DNA of 64,000 bases from Methylotenera sp. RIFCSPLOWO2_02_FULL_45_14 (GTDB taxonomy: Bacteria > Pseudomonadota > Gammaproteobacteria > Burkholderiales > Methylophilaceae), in assembly GCA_001803395.1 (NCBI GenBank), contig MHBU01000031.1, positions 166,167 to 230,166 on the forward strand, in the 5' to 3' direction. The translations under genes were made by a program, and so were the position numbers. The notes below the pieces were generated by a model. That model saw only the letters and a program-made list of their open reading frames with translations, did no database searches and had not been told where the DNA came from. This document shows positions 9,094-17,342 of the stretch, in pieces; within the stretch, counting starts at the first letter, position 1, and every line of letters starts with the position of its first letter.

Positions 9094-9175
9094 GTCTTGT
9101 ACTACTTTATGCGAGCCTGCTTTGGCTCTATTTTGTTGTTAACTATACATAAAAGTCCATCGTTGGATTTTTATG
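9082..9175 (-). promoter_or_regulatory. ANTAR (NasT-responsive) RNA leader with three hexaloop hairpins
   Basis: Three hairpins are visible in the minus-strand RNA. Hairpin 1 (9148-9175) has an 11-bp stem with one mismatch and loop AACGAU. Hairpin 2 (9113-9128) is GAGCC/GGCUC with loop AAAGCA. Hairpin 3 (9082-9099) is CAAGAC/GUCUUG with loop AAAGGC. All loops are six bases with A at position 1 and G at position 4, the signature bound by ANTAR antiterminators. Hairpins 2 and 3 are 13 nt apart, and hairpin 3 uses bases of the terminator's 5' arm, so the two are mutually exclusive. Hairpin 1 is extra to the usual pair. Confidence 0.85.
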
Positions 9176-9247
9176 CCATACCGCTAATTTACATCTACTT
9201 CGTTAAACCTAGAAAAAACAATTTTATGAACAACAGCCGTTTTCAGG

Positions 9248-9823
9248 TTAAAGCAACAACGCTGCTGCTTGCACTATTTGCTTTGACAATGTACCTATGC
9301 GCATGTTTTTTTGCATCGCCATCGTACGCAACATGCTATAAGCCTCATTTTCATCAATTTTTCTTTGCTTCATCAGCAAGCCTTTTGCGCGTTCAATCAC
9401 CTTACGCTCACTAAGCTTGATATTCGCCTCGCTTAACGCTTTACGCAGATGCTTAAATTCTTCAAAACGCGCTATCGCCGCATCAATCACAGGCTGTAAA
9501 CGCTCATTCGGTATACCGCCAACCACGTATGCACAAACACCTGCTTGCGTAGCCAATTTAATCTGTTCTTTATCACCATCGTGCGTAAACATCATAATGG
9601 GCCGAGGCTCATTCATCGTCATCACGCAAATATTCTCTAAAGTATCGCGACTAGGTGAATCAGTATCAATAATCACAATGTCGGGCTGTAGCTTACAGCA
9701 GGCATCATTTAAGTTAACGGTATCTTTTAGATGCGCAATCACCTGATACCCGTTGTCAATCAAAGATTGCTTGAGGGGTTTTGTGCGCTCTAAATCGCCA
9801 TCAACAATCATTACTCTTAACAT
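9248..9823 (-). CDS. nasT: NasT-type ANTAR response regulator (transcription antiterminator)
   Basis: The 191-residue product has an N-terminal receiver-like domain (MLRVMIVDGDLERT, IVIIDTDSPSRDTL) and a C-terminal ANTAR RNA-binding domain in its last 55 or so residues (KVIERAKGLLMKQRKIDENEA, AYSMLRTMAM). NasT binds paired hexaloop hairpins and prevents termination ahead of nitrate-assimilation genes. Such hairpins lie just downstream (9082-9175), before nrtA. The start at 9823 matches the family; upstream in-frame codons to 9874 overlap the sigma-54 promoter. No nasS gene, the usual nitrate-sensing partner, is adjacent. Confidence 0.92.
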   Translation of the reverse strand: MLRVMIVDGDLERTKPLKQSLIDNGYQVIAHLKDTVNLNDACCKLQPDIVIIDTDSPSRDTLENICVMTMNEPRPIMMFTHDGDKEQIKLATQAGVCAYVVGGIPNERLQPVIDAAIARFEEFKHLRKALSEANIKLSERKVIERAKGLLMKQRKIDENEAYSMLRTMAMQKNMRIGTLSKQIVQAAALLL

Positions 9824-9857
9824 AGTAAGTAAAATCCATTCATTGCTTAAAAGTATA

Positions 9858-9873
9858 AGCAATATCTGTGCCA
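9858..9873 (-). promoter_or_regulatory. Sigma-54 promoter of nasT
   Basis: On the minus strand the sequence is TGGCAC-AGATA-TTGCT, an exact match to the -24/-12 consensus. The predicted start is near 9848, 25 nt before the nasT ATG. The transcript could continue through the ANTAR leader into nrtA. Confidence 0.85.
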
Positions 9874-9959
9874 ATAGTTATTAAACCATCTAACCTGATG
9901 ATTTAATATCTAAATTTATATTAATATATGATTTTTATGGCGCTGTAAAGGTGGAGTGC

Positions 9960-9998
9960 GCACCTATAAAGTGCAGATGCACCTCTCTATTTCGGTGC
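9960..9998. promoter_or_regulatory. NtrC-type enhancer region upstream of nasT
   Basis: GCAC-CTATAAA-GTGC (9960-9974) matches the NtrC consensus GCAC-N7-GTGC. It is followed by AGATGCACC (9975-9983) and a GGTGCA half-site (9994-9999). The arrangement parallels the one before nirB. Its distance of about 90 bp from the sigma-54 site is typical of enhancers. Confidence 0.7.
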
Positions 9999-10052
9999 AT
10001 TGATTGATGCTGGTGGGCCACTAAATTCGACATTGCTACCAGGCGATTCTCC

Positions 10053-10093
10053 AAATGTATTAGCCCGTACCAAGGGTACGGGCTAATACATTT
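10053..10093 (-). terminator. Intrinsic terminator of rhlE
   Basis: Perfect 19-bp arms (10053-10071 and 10075-10093) around a 3-nt loop lie 30 bp after the rhlE stop. In the minus-strand RNA the stem ends in a short U run. The symmetry could let it act from either side. Confidence 0.75.
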
Positions 10094-10123
10094 ACTTTCG
10101 TGTATGGTCTTAGTGTTTAAATT

Positions 10124-11704
10124 TTAGCGACCTCTGCCACCGCTTCTGTGTGTGCTGTTTGGGTTGGTGTTGCTTCTGCCCGCACTGCCATGATTGGTGT
10201 TTTGACGATTTGGCTGATGGCGGTTAGGGCTAGGCGGCGCAAATAAAGCAGGTTGCGGCATAGCTTGATGCCGAGCAGCTTCAGATAAAAGTTTGCTTGG
10301 TGCGTTTTGCGCATTACCTTGAGCGTTACGTGGTTGTTGATTGCCAGACTTGTGTGATGGTCGTCCTTCTGCGCTCGATGTTGAAGGGTTTCTCGCTGGC
10401 TGCTTATCACGGCCTTGATTTCGAGCAGTTTTTTGACCAGCACCGTTTTCTGTATTGTTTGATGAGCCTTGCGGTTTGCGTTGTTGTTCACGCGGGCGAC
10501 CATGTGGCTGCCTTGGTGCGCGTGGCGCTTCAGGTTCAGGGTTTGCATTGGGCGTAAAACCTTCTACATGCACTTTGGGAATCTCACGTTTAATCAGTTT
10601 TTCAATATCTTTTAGTAGTTTGATTTCTTCGCGGTCAACGAGTGACACCGCAGCACCACTACTACCCGCACGCCCGGTACGGCCAATACGATGTACGTAA
10701 TCTTCCGGCACATTAGGTAATTCAAAATTAACCACTTGTGGCAATTGGTCAATATCCAAACCGCGCGCAGCAATGTCGGTCGCCACTAATACGCGCATGC
10801 TGCCATCTTTAAATTGCGCAAGGGCTTTAGTGCGCGCGCCTTGGCTTTTATTGCCATGAATCGCAGCGGCTTGAATATCATCTTTAATGAGTTTTTCAGC
10901 CAAGCGGTTTGCGCCATGTTTGGTACGCGTAAATACCAGTACTTGCTTCCAGTCGTGATGTTTAATCAAATGGCTCATCAAATCGCGTTTGTGCGCTTGA
11001 GGCACCATGTGCACAGTTTGTTCAACCAGCTCAGAAGCTGTATTGCGGCGCGCCACTTCAACAAAGCCTGGGTTATGCAACAAACCATCGGCTAAGGCTT
11101 TAATTTCGTCAGAGAAGGTGGCAGAGAACAGTAAGTTTTGGCGTTGCTTAGGCAGCATTGCCAATATTTTCTTGATATCACGAATAAAACCCATGTCCAG
11201 CATACGGTCGGCTTCATCTAATACCAAAATTTCAACGCCTGACAAATCGACGTTCTTTTGATTAGCGTGATCCAGCAGGCGGCCAGGGGTGGCGACTAAA
11301 ATATCCAGCGGCTTTTTTAAACGCGCAATTTGCGGGTTAGCATTAACACCACCAAAAATCACGGTAGAAGTTAACGGCAGATACTTGCCGTAAGTTTTTA
11401 CGGATTCTTCAATTTGTGCGGCAAGTTCACGCGTGGGTGTGAGCATGAGGCAGCGCGGGCGGCCTTTAGCAACTTCAGCTAAAGGTTTTTGGTTGAGTAA
11501 ATGCAAAATAGGCAAAGTAAAACCAGCGGTTTTACCCGTACCGGTTTGTGCGCCAGCCAGTAAATCGCCGCCGCTTAACACTTGCGGAATAGCTTTGGCT
11601 TGGATTGGGGTTGGTGTGGTGTAACCTGCGTCGTTAATCGCACGCAAAATGGGTTCGGATAAGCCTAACTCGTTAAAGTTAAGGGTGGTTGTTTCAATAG
11701 TCAA
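10124..11704 (-). CDS. rhlE: DEAD-box ATP-dependent RNA helicase, RhlE type
   Basis: This 526-residue helicase has a complete motif set: Q motif around [10 protein letters not shown], motif I AQTGTGKT, Ia [20 protein letters not shown], and [12 protein letters not shown]. After about residue 375 the tail is low-complexity and rich in Gln, Asn, Pro and Arg, as in RhlE-type proteins that bind structured RNA in ribosome assembly or decay. The start codon is TTG at 11704, with GGAG seven bases upstream and no ATG nearby. A long second-frame ORF inside the tail reflects its biased composition. The 5' region includes a foldable segment at 11908-11983. Confidence 0.93.
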   Translation of the reverse strand: MTIETTTLNFNELGLSEPILRAINDAGYTTPTPIQAKAIPQVLSGGDLLAGAQTGTGKTAGFTLPILHLLNQKPLAEVAKGRPRCLMLTPTRELAAQIEESVKTYGKYLPLTSTVIFGGVNANPQIARLKKPLDILVATPGRLLDHANQKNVDLSGVEILVLDEADRMLDMGFIRDIKKILAMLPKQRQNLLFSATFSDEIKALADGLLHNPGFVEVARRNTASELVEQTVHMVPQAHKRDLMSHLIKHHDWKQVLVFTRTKHGANRLAEKLIKDDIQAAAIHGNKSQGARTKALAQFKDGSMRVLVATDIAARGLDIDQLPQVVNFELPNVPEDYVHRIGRTGRAGSSGAAVSLVDREEIKLLKDIEKLIKREIPKVHVEGFTPNANPEPEAPRAPRQPHGRPREQQRKPQGSSNNTENGAGQKTARNQGRDKQPARNPSTSSAEGRPSHKSGNQQPRNAQGNAQNAPSKLLSEAARHQAMPQPALFAPPSPNRHQPNRQNTNHGSAGRSNTNPNSTHRSGGRGR

Positions 11705-12069
11705 AATAATGCTCCAGCTTGAGTTTAAGCCGACCTATTACTTGTTTATGAAGCAACACCAATCGAGGTAGGCAATTTTAATAATCATTCATGTGTGATT
11801 TTAGAAATCAGAAGGATTAGGATAAAGAGACCGCTACGCAGATTGGTTGGCGTAGGGAAACTGCATTATACGGTAGATTGAAATTAAAGCTAGTTTTGTA
11901 TTTTTTAGCGAGTGGAGCCCTATGCAAAGGCATTCAGCAACCTAAAAACAGATGCCCTAAAAGCCAATAGGGACGGGCTTCGCAGAGCATATGTTTTAAA
12001 GGTGATATTGGTGATATTCTCAATTTTATTGTAGTAACAATCAGTTTGTCTGCCGATAAATACCTCTTT
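11705..12069. other. Gap between rhlE and REP pair
   Basis: No convincing gene was seen on either strand. The region would contain the rhlE promoter and 5' leader. A foldable segment lies at 11908-11983, and a REP pair begins at 12070. Confidence 0.5.
11908..11983. other. Foldable segment upstream of rhlE, possible structured RNA
   Basis: Nested complementary pieces are present: GCGA/AGCCC at 11908-11920 with GGGCTTCGC at 11975-11983; CCCTAT (11918-11923) with ATAGGG (11967-11972); and GGCAT (11929-11933) with ATGCC (11951-11955). GGGC and ATAGGG compete for the same CCC. No known riboswitch or RNA family was recognised. It could be part of the rhlE leader (minus strand) or a separate RNA. 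Confidence 0.35.
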
Positions 12070-12149
12070 GTAGCCTCGATGAAACAAAGTGCAATCGAGG
12101 GATTTTACAATGGTTCAACCTTGATTACGTTTCACTTCATCGAGGCTAC
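12070..12149. repeat. REP pair (BIME-like), 'GTAGCCTCGATG' family
   Basis: A plus-oriented REP (12070-12100: GTAGCCTCGATG... ATCGAGG) and a minus-oriented REP (12119-12149, ending ...CATCGAGGCTAC) flank a short spacer. Each has the GTAG foot and imperfect palindrome typical of RAYT-associated REPs. The whole unit recurs, nearly identical but reversed, at 53520-53599. The RAYT gene is at 51269. Confidence 0.85.
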
Positions 12150-12165
12150 GCTGGCTTACGAATTT

Positions 12166-12654
12166 TTAATACGGGTGTTTTTGCCGCCAAACCCAGGGTG
12201 GCATTGGCTTTTTGGTTTTCCACAACCCTAATCTTTTTTGGCGTGCCATGGCTTCAGCGTTTAATGTGACGGCGTTGTTAGAGTATTTTGTGTTGTGCCA
12301 AGCCAAACCTCGCTCGACTAAATAAAGACCCGCATCAGCGTGGTTACATTCCAGCTTACCTAAGGTGCGATTGTATTTGTCAGTGCCAACTATTTGCGCG
12401 GTGACCATAATTTTGTCGCCCTTACAAAGTTTAGTCAGGGCGCGACGTGATTTTTTACCATAGGCTTGGTTGCGTTCAGGCGCATCGATATCGGTGAGGC
12501 GTAATTTGAGTTTACCCCTGGAATTTTTTAACTCAACCGTGTCACCATCATACACCTTGTTCACGGTGTAACTATTATCAGCCCAACTTGCCGTGGCTAA
12601 CAGTAACAACAAACCTGCAAAAACAAAGCGCGCTAAAGTCACTTGCAATGACAC
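12166..12654 (-). CDS. Secreted staphylococcal-nuclease-like (TNase) protein
   Basis: This 162-residue protein has a hydrophobic N-terminus (FVFAGLLLLLATASWA) and one SNase domain. The catalytic set is visible: VYDGDT, LRLTDIDAPE (Arg, Asp, Glu) and DKYNRTLG (second Arg). Hydrolysis of nucleic acid in the periplasm or outside the cell is expected. The start is GTG at 12654 with a weak ribosome site, so the start is uncertain by a few codons. It lies 25 bp after nadB on the same strand and may be co-transcribed. The protein ends in a basic tail (PPWVWRQKHPY). Confidence 0.85.
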   Translation of the reverse strand: MSLQVTLARFVFAGLLLLLATASWADNSYTVNKVYDGDTVELKNSRGKLKLRLTDIDAPERNQAYGKKSRRALTKLCKGDKIMVTAQIVGTDKYNRTLGKLECNHADAGLYLVERGLAWHNTKYSNNAVTLNAEAMARQKRLGLWKTKKPMPPWVWRQKHPY

Positions 12655-12679
12655 TTATAACGTCACCTTATAACGCCAC

Positions 12680-14338
12680 TTAGTGATGACCGAGGTGATG
12701 ACCATGCTCGTGCTCGTGTCCATGTTCGCGGTCAAGCAGGCTGTAATAGTTTGAAGGCTCAAGTACGGTGGGGATAGGTTCTAGCTCAGCATTGGGGTGA
12801 TCTTTACTGTAATGTAAGCCGCGACTTTCTTTGCGCTCCATGGCACTTTTAACGATAAGTTCAGCCACTTGCAGCAAGTTGCGCAGCTCAATTAAGTCAT
12901 TGCTGATTCTGAAGTTACTGTAAAACTCGTGTACTTCATCACGTAGCATGTGAATGCGGCGCAGCGCGCGGCTTAGGCGTTTATCGGTGCGCACAATGCC
13001 AACGTAGTTCCACATAAAGCGGCGCAATTCATCCCAGGTATGCGTGATGAGCACTTCTTCATCAGCATCTGTCACGCGGCTTTCATCCCAGTAGGGGAGC
13101 GTAGGGATTGCTGTGCTAGGTTGGCTTAGAATATCCTCTGCCGCAGCCTGACCAAATACTAAACACTCAAGCAAAGAGTTGCTGGCAAGGCGATTAGCGC
13201 CATGCAAACCCGTACAAGCAGTTTCACCAATCGCGTAAAGGTTGTTAATGTCGGTGCGGCCTTTGTCATCGGTCATCACGCCGCCGCAGGTGTAATGTGC
13301 AGCTGGCACTACGGGAATCGGCGTTTTGCTGATATCAATCCCTAACTCTAAACAGCGGCGATAGATGTTAGGAAAGTGTTCCTGAATAAATGCCAAAGAT
13401 TTGTGTGAAATATCCAGGTAAACGCAATCCAGGCCGCGTTTTTTCATCTCAAAGTCAATCGCACGTGCGACGACATCGCGCGGGGCTAGTTCTTCTCGTG
13501 GGTCATGTTCAGGCATAAATCTTGTGCCGTCTGGCAGTTTTAACAAGCCACCTTCACCGCGGACTGCTTCAGAAATTAAAAAAGATTTAGCATGTGGGTG
13601 GAACAAGCAAGTGGGGTGAAATTGAATAAACTCCATATTGGCAACCCTGCAGCCTGCACGCCATGCCATGGCAATGCCATCGCCGGTACTAATGTCCGGG
13701 TTGGTGGTGTAGAGATACACTTTTCCTGCACCGCCAGTGGCTAATACGGTATTTTGCGCGCCGATGGTAATTACTTTTCCTGTGCTGTTATCAAGCACAT
13801 AAGCGCCCAAGCACGCGTTGTTGTTAGAAAGCTGTGAGTGCATGTCTTTGACTTTGCGCGTGGTAATTAAGTCCACCGCAATATGATCTTCGAGCAAGGT
13901 GATATTCGGGTGCTGACGTACTTTTTCAGCGAGTGTGGTTTGTACCGCATGACCAGTGGCATCGGCTGCGTGAATAACACGACGGTGACTGTGACCACCT
14001 TCACGCGTCAAATGATAGCCACTGTTATCTTGCTCACGCGTAAAGCTCACGCCTTGTTCAATCAGCCACTCTATGGTCTCCCTGCCATGCTCGACCACTT
14101 TTTTAGTCACTGCGCTGTCACACAGCCCAGCCCCGGCAATGAGTGTGTCCTGAATATGTGCTTCAATCGAGTCGTTGTCATTCAGCACTGCGGCAATACC
14201 ACCTTGTGCCCAGTTGCTGGCAGTGTCGTTAATCTTACGTTTACTGACCAGGCATATTTTTTTATGCGTAGCAGTGCGCAGCGCAAGTGATAAGCCTGCT
14301 AGCCCGCTACCGATAATAAGAACGTCATATTGCTGCAT
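12680..14338 (-). CDS. nadB: L-aspartate oxidase
   Basis: This 552-residue flavoenzyme oxidises L-aspartate to iminoaspartate, the first step of de novo NAD synthesis. The FAD motif [12 protein letters not shown] is at the N-terminus. Family motifs include [45 protein letters not shown] and [20 protein letters not shown]. The last 15 or so residues are a His/Glu/Gly tail ([15 protein letters not shown]) not expected in this family. It is divergent from rpoE. NadA and NadC are not in the window. Confidence 0.95.
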   Translation of the reverse strand: MQQYDVLIIGSGLAGLSLALRTATHKKICLVSKRKINDTASNWAQGGIAAVLNDNDSIEAHIQDTLIAGAGLCDSAVTKKVVEHGRETIEWLIEQGVSFTREQDNSGYHLTREGGHSHRRVIHAADATGHAVQTTLAEKVRQHPNITLLEDHIAVDLITTRKVKDMHSQLSNNNACLGAYVLDNSTGKVITIGAQNTVLATGGAGKVYLYTTNPDISTGDGIAMAWRAGCRVANMEFIQFHPTCLFHPHAKSFLISEAVRGEGGLLKLPDGTRFMPEHDPREELAPRDVVARAIDFEMKKRGLDCVYLDISHKSLAFIQEHFPNIYRRCLELGIDISKTPIPVVPAAHYTCGGVMTDDKGRTDINNLYAIGETACTGLHGANRLASNSLLECLVFGQAAAEDILSQPSTAIPTLPYWDESRVTDADEEVLITHTWDELRRFMWNYVGIVRTDKRLSRALRRIHMLRDEVHEFYSNFRISNDLIELRNLLQVAELIVKSAMERKESRGLHYSKDHPNAELEPIPTVLEPSNYYSLLDREHGHEHEHGHHLGHH

Positions 14339-14381
14339 GATTTGGGTTTGTAGTAAGTCGTTGTTGAGAGTGAAGCTTTAA

Positions 14382-14410
14382 TGAACTTATAAGAGTGTAT
14401 CGCGGTCTTT
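14382..14410 (+). promoter_or_regulatory. Candidate sigma-E autoregulatory promoter
   Basis: TGAACTT (14382-14388), a 16-bp spacer and GTCTTT (14405-14410) resemble the sigma-E pattern GGAACTT-N16-GTCTAA. It lies about 85 bp before rpoE, where autoregulated sigma-E operons usually carry such a site. The -10 match is partial. Confidence 0.35.
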
Positions 14411-14494
14411 ATAAAAGGCAATAGCAATTGCTTAACAAAACTAATTTAACGCTTAAATGCTATATTTGTGGTGATAGTTAAAGGGACAAAATTT

Positions 14495-15253
14495 ATGATA
14501 CGACCCAGTAAAATTCAAGAATTAGCGCAATTTAGCTTCATTCAACCTGTAGCCCGAGGTTATACTTACGTCAGTGACAGACAGATAAGTAAAACTCAAC
14601 TTGAGAATACAAGGCCTACAGGAAATTTAATCGCAGTGACCACTACACCAACGCCTGGTAATCGTGAGATAGATCATGAGCTTGTATTGCGCGCTCAGCG
14701 TGGCGATAAACGAGCTTTTGGTTTATTGGTGGATAAGTATCAGCGCAAACTGGGACGCTTATTATCGCGCATGATCCGTGATCAATCCGAGATAGAAGAC
14801 GTGGTGCAAGAGTCTTTTATTAAAGCCTATCGTGCTTTACCTAACTTTCGTGGTGATAGCGCGTTTTATACCTGGTTGTATCGTATTGGTATCAATACGG
14901 CAAAAAACCACTTAGTTTCATTGGGGCGCAGGCCTACGGTAAGTACTGACATTGAAATTGACGATGTGGAAAACTTTGATAGTGGCGATGAGTTGCGCAC
15001 GACAGAAACGCCAGAATCCACCATGATGACCAAGCAAATTGCGCAAACGGTCAATGATACGGTTGAAAGCTTGCCAGAGGAGTTGCGCACAGCAATTACC
15101 TTGCGTGAAATTGAGGGTTTGAGCTACGAGGAAATTGCAACCGTTATGAATTGCCCAATCGGCACGGTACGCTCACGTATTTTTAGAGCACGTGAAACCA
15201 TTGCCCTTAAATTAAGACCATTGTTAGATACGCCAGATAATAAGCGTTGGTAA
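14495..15253 (+). CDS. rpoE: RNA polymerase sigma-E (ECF) factor
   Basis: The product is 252 residues. Region 2 (RMIRDQSEIEDVVQESFIKA, then FRGDSAFYTWLYRIGINTAK) and region 4 (LPEELRTAITLREIEGLSYE and CPIGTVRSRIFRARE) match RpoE/AlgU closely. It directs the envelope-stress response and is held by RseA. The ATG at 14495 follows AAGGGACAAAATTT. This leaves about 57 residues before the usual RpoE start region (REIDHELVLRAQRGDKRAF), a marked N-terminal extension; a GTG near 14636 would shorten it but has a poor ribosome site. It is first gene of rpoE-rseA-rseB-rseC-mucD. Confidence 0.95.
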   Translation: MIRPSKIQELAQFSFIQPVARGYTYVSDRQISKTQLENTRPTGNLIAVTTTPTPGNREIDHELVLRAQRGDKRAFGLLVDKYQRKLGRLLSRMIRDQSEIEDVVQESFIKAYRALPNFRGDSAFYTWLYRIGINTAKNHLVSLGRRPTVSTDIEIDDVENFDSGDELRTTETPESTMMTKQIAQTVNDTVESLPEELRTAITLREIEGLSYEEIATVMNCPIGTVRSRIFRARETIALKLRPLLDTPDNKRW

Positions 15254-15300
15254 TAGGGACAACATGCAAAAAATGAATGTATGCGTTTTAGGAGTGAATA

Positions 15301-15798
15301 ATGACTGAACAAATATCCGCTTTAATGGATGATGAGCTGGCAATTGAAGAGGCTACTCACATTCTCACATCGATGCAGTCTAGCAAGCAGGCAGCCGAGA
15401 CTTGGAGTCAGTATCATTTAATTGGCGATGCGATGCGGGGTGGTGCAGCACTTAGCCCTCATTTCAAACAGAACTTGATGCAAAAACTGGAGCTTGAGCC
15501 AACAGTATTAGCCCCTAACGCAATACAAGCCAAAGTGAGTAAGGTCGATCAATTGAAAAACAAGCTACCCGCTACTTGGTCAATCGCTGCGTCTTTTGCG
15601 GCAGTGATGGTGGTCGGTTGGATGGCGATGCAGGTGCAAACCCAACCTAATAATGAATTGGCGCCTATTGAAGTCGCAAAGGTAGAGCCTTCTGAACAGT
15701 CAATTCCGGCTGAGTATTTAATGGCTCACCAAGCATCAGCGCCTTCTGCAAGTTCGTATTATATTCAGTCAGTGAGTTATTCGGAGTCATCTCGATGA
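15301..15798 (+). CDS. rseA: Anti-sigma-E factor RseA
   Basis: This 165-residue protein has the RseA N-terminal domain (MTEQISALMDDEL, then TWSQYHLIGDAMRGG) that binds sigma-E in the cytoplasm. One membrane segment (WSIAASFAAVMVVGWMAM, near residues 95-112) and a periplasmic tail follow. In this family the tail is the site of DegS/RseP cleavage and RseB binding. The start follows TTAGGAGTGAATA. Its stop overlaps the rseB start (ATGA), implying translational coupling. Confidence 0.93.
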   Translation: MTEQISALMDDELAIEEATHILTSMQSSKQAAETWSQYHLIGDAMRGGAALSPHFKQNLMQKLELEPTVLAPNAIQAKVSKVDQLKNKLPATWSIAASFAAVMVVGWMAMQVQTQPNNELAPIEVAKVEPSEQSIPAEYLMAHQASAPSASSYYIQSVSYSESSR

Positions 15799-16793
15799 AG
15801 CGTTCTGGTCTGGCTCGTTTTTTCGCCAGTTCAAGCCCAGCGCTAGTGTTGGGCGTTATTTTATGCATGAGCTTTAATGTACAAGCCGCTACTGATGAAA
15901 ATGAGTGGGATGTACTACAGAAAGCCGCAGTAGCGGCACGCGCATTAAGTTACCAAGGTATATTTATCTGCCAAACTGGTCAGCAAGTTAAATCGGTTCA
16001 AATCACCCACCTTTTTGATGGTAAAAATGAATTTGCACGCAACGTGCTGTTAGATGGCTCTCCGCGCGAAGTGTTGAGCCAAGGTGGTGATTTGGTCATC
16101 TATAATCCCAAAAATGAAAAAATTGTGATTGAAAAGCGGCGTGGCCAGAATATGTTTCCCGCTGTATTGCCGGTGAATTTAGACGCTGTCAAAGAAAACT
16201 ATTCACTACGCTCTGGTGCGTTAGAGCGCGTTGCTGGGCGTCAGTCGCAAGTGTTGATTTTAGAGCCAAAAGACGGATTAAGGTACAGTTATCGGTTTTG
16301 GATAGATACCGAATATGGCTTGCTATTAAAGTCGGTGATGTTTAATAGCCGTGATGAAATTATGGAAAGTATTGCCTTTAATCAACTGGCACTACTAAGC
16401 AGTGTCGAGCTTGACTGGTTTAAACCTAAAATAGACCATAATAAAAATTATGAGATGGAAGATGAGCAGGTGGTCATTGCCGATAATGGTACACCAGTAG
16501 ATTGGGTCATCAAGGATTTACCTGCGGGTTACCGAAAAATAGATCAAATGACGCGTATGGTGAATGGCAAGCCTTACCCGGTTACCCATATTATATTTTC
16601 TGATGGATTGGCTTCTGTTTCTTTGTTTATTGAGCCTGCGCTTAAAGGTCATAAATCTAAAATTTTACTGAGAAGCGTAGGCAATACAAGTTTTTATACC
16701 AGCGTCAATAAAGGGCATCTCGTCACGGTAGTGGGTGAAGCGCCAGAAGCCACCATCGTACAAATTGCAAATGCTGTTGTGTTTAGAAAGTAA
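15795..16793 (+). CDS. rseB: Sigma-E regulatory protein RseB/MucB
   Basis: This 332-residue periplasmic protein starts with a signal peptide (ARFFASSSPALVLGVILCMS, cleavage near VQA-ATD). It has the MucB/RseB N-terminal domain (ALSYQGIFICQTGQQVKS) and the C-terminal domain (LPAGYRKIDQMTRMV). The family protects RseA from proteolysis until it senses mislocalised outer-membrane components. It overlaps rseA by four bases and lies 15 bp before rseC. Length is typical. Confidence 0.93.
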   Translation: MKRSGLARFFASSSPALVLGVILCMSFNVQAATDENEWDVLQKAAVAARALSYQGIFICQTGQQVKSVQITHLFDGKNEFARNVLLDGSPREVLSQGGDLVIYNPKNEKIVIEKRRGQNMFPAVLPVNLDAVKENYSLRSGALERVAGRQSQVLILEPKDGLRYSYRFWIDTEYGLLLKSVMFNSRDEIMESIAFNQLALLSSVELDWFKPKIDHNKNYEMEDEQVVIADNGTPVDWVIKDLPAGYRKIDQMTRMVNGKPYPVTHIIFSDGLASVSLFIEPALKGHKSKILLRSVGNTSFYTSVNKGHLVTVVGEAPEATIVQIANAVVFRK

Positions 16794-16808
16794 TGGTCGT
16801 TCATTGAT

Positions 16809-17342
16809 ATGATAGAAGAATATGCAGTTGTTACTGAGTGCGCAGATAACTTGGCGCTGATAGAAATTGAAAGACGCACAGCCTGTGGTTTGTGTGGTCA
16901 AAAACGCGGGTGTGGCAATGCAACTTGGGGAAAGTTACTTGGGCATAAAAGCCAAACAATCAGGGCTAAAAATGAAATTGGCGCTAAGGTAGGGGATAGC
17001 GTGGTGGTAGGGATAGATGAACGGGCATTGCTAAGTACGGTGTTTTATCTCTATATTGTGCCATTACTTAGTATGCTAATAGCTGCAGTTTTGGCAGACA
17101 TCACTTTTGATAATGAGTTTTATGTCATTTTGGCGGCAGCATCAGGCTTAGTGTTAGCTTTTTTGTGGGTAAAAGGTCACTTGAGGGGCTACGGTGACGC
17201 CAGCCATGCTTACAGCAGCCAATATCAAGCCGTGATTTTGCGGCAAGCGGATGATGCATCATCGTGTGAAAACTCTGCTAACGTTAATTGTAAAAATGAT
17301 GATGTCAATGGTGTGAAATTTCAAACTAAACGAGGTGAGTAA
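16809..17342 (+). CDS. rseC: RseC/MucC-family membrane protein
   Basis: The product is 177 residues. The cysteine motif ACGLCGQKRGCG, near residue 28, is the hallmark of the SoxR-reducing system/RseC family. Two membrane segments follow (LYIVPLLSMLIAAVLADIT; FYVILAAASGLVLAFLWV), then a Ser/Asn-rich tail. RseC modulates sigma-E signalling in some species and contributes to SoxR reduction in others; which applies here cannot be told. It lies directly between rseB and mucD, with a one-base junction to mucD. Confidence 0.88.
   Translation: MIEEYAVVTECADNLALIEIERRTACGLCGQKRGCGNATWGKLLGHKSQTIRAKNEIGAKVGDSVVVGIDERALLSTVFYLYIVPLLSMLIAAVLADITFDNEFYVILAAASGLVLAFLWVKGHLRGYGDASHAYSSQYQAVILRQADDASSCENSANVNCKNDDVNGVKFQTKRGE

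Noticed and set aside
9240-9270. Weak sigma-54-like site for nrtA inside the 3' end of nasT
   Set aside because: The -12 box TTGCT is present but the -24 box (CAGCAG) has three mismatches; read-through from nasT explains expression without it.
9097-9414. 105-codon plus-strand ORF across the nrtA leader
   Set aside because: It overlaps the ANTAR hairpins and antisense nasT; composition is AT-rich leader sequence.
10117-10548. 143-codon ORF inside the 3' part of rhlE in another frame
   Set aside because: It lies wholly within the low-complexity RhlE tail, whose biased composition keeps other frames open. It has no ribosome site or family.
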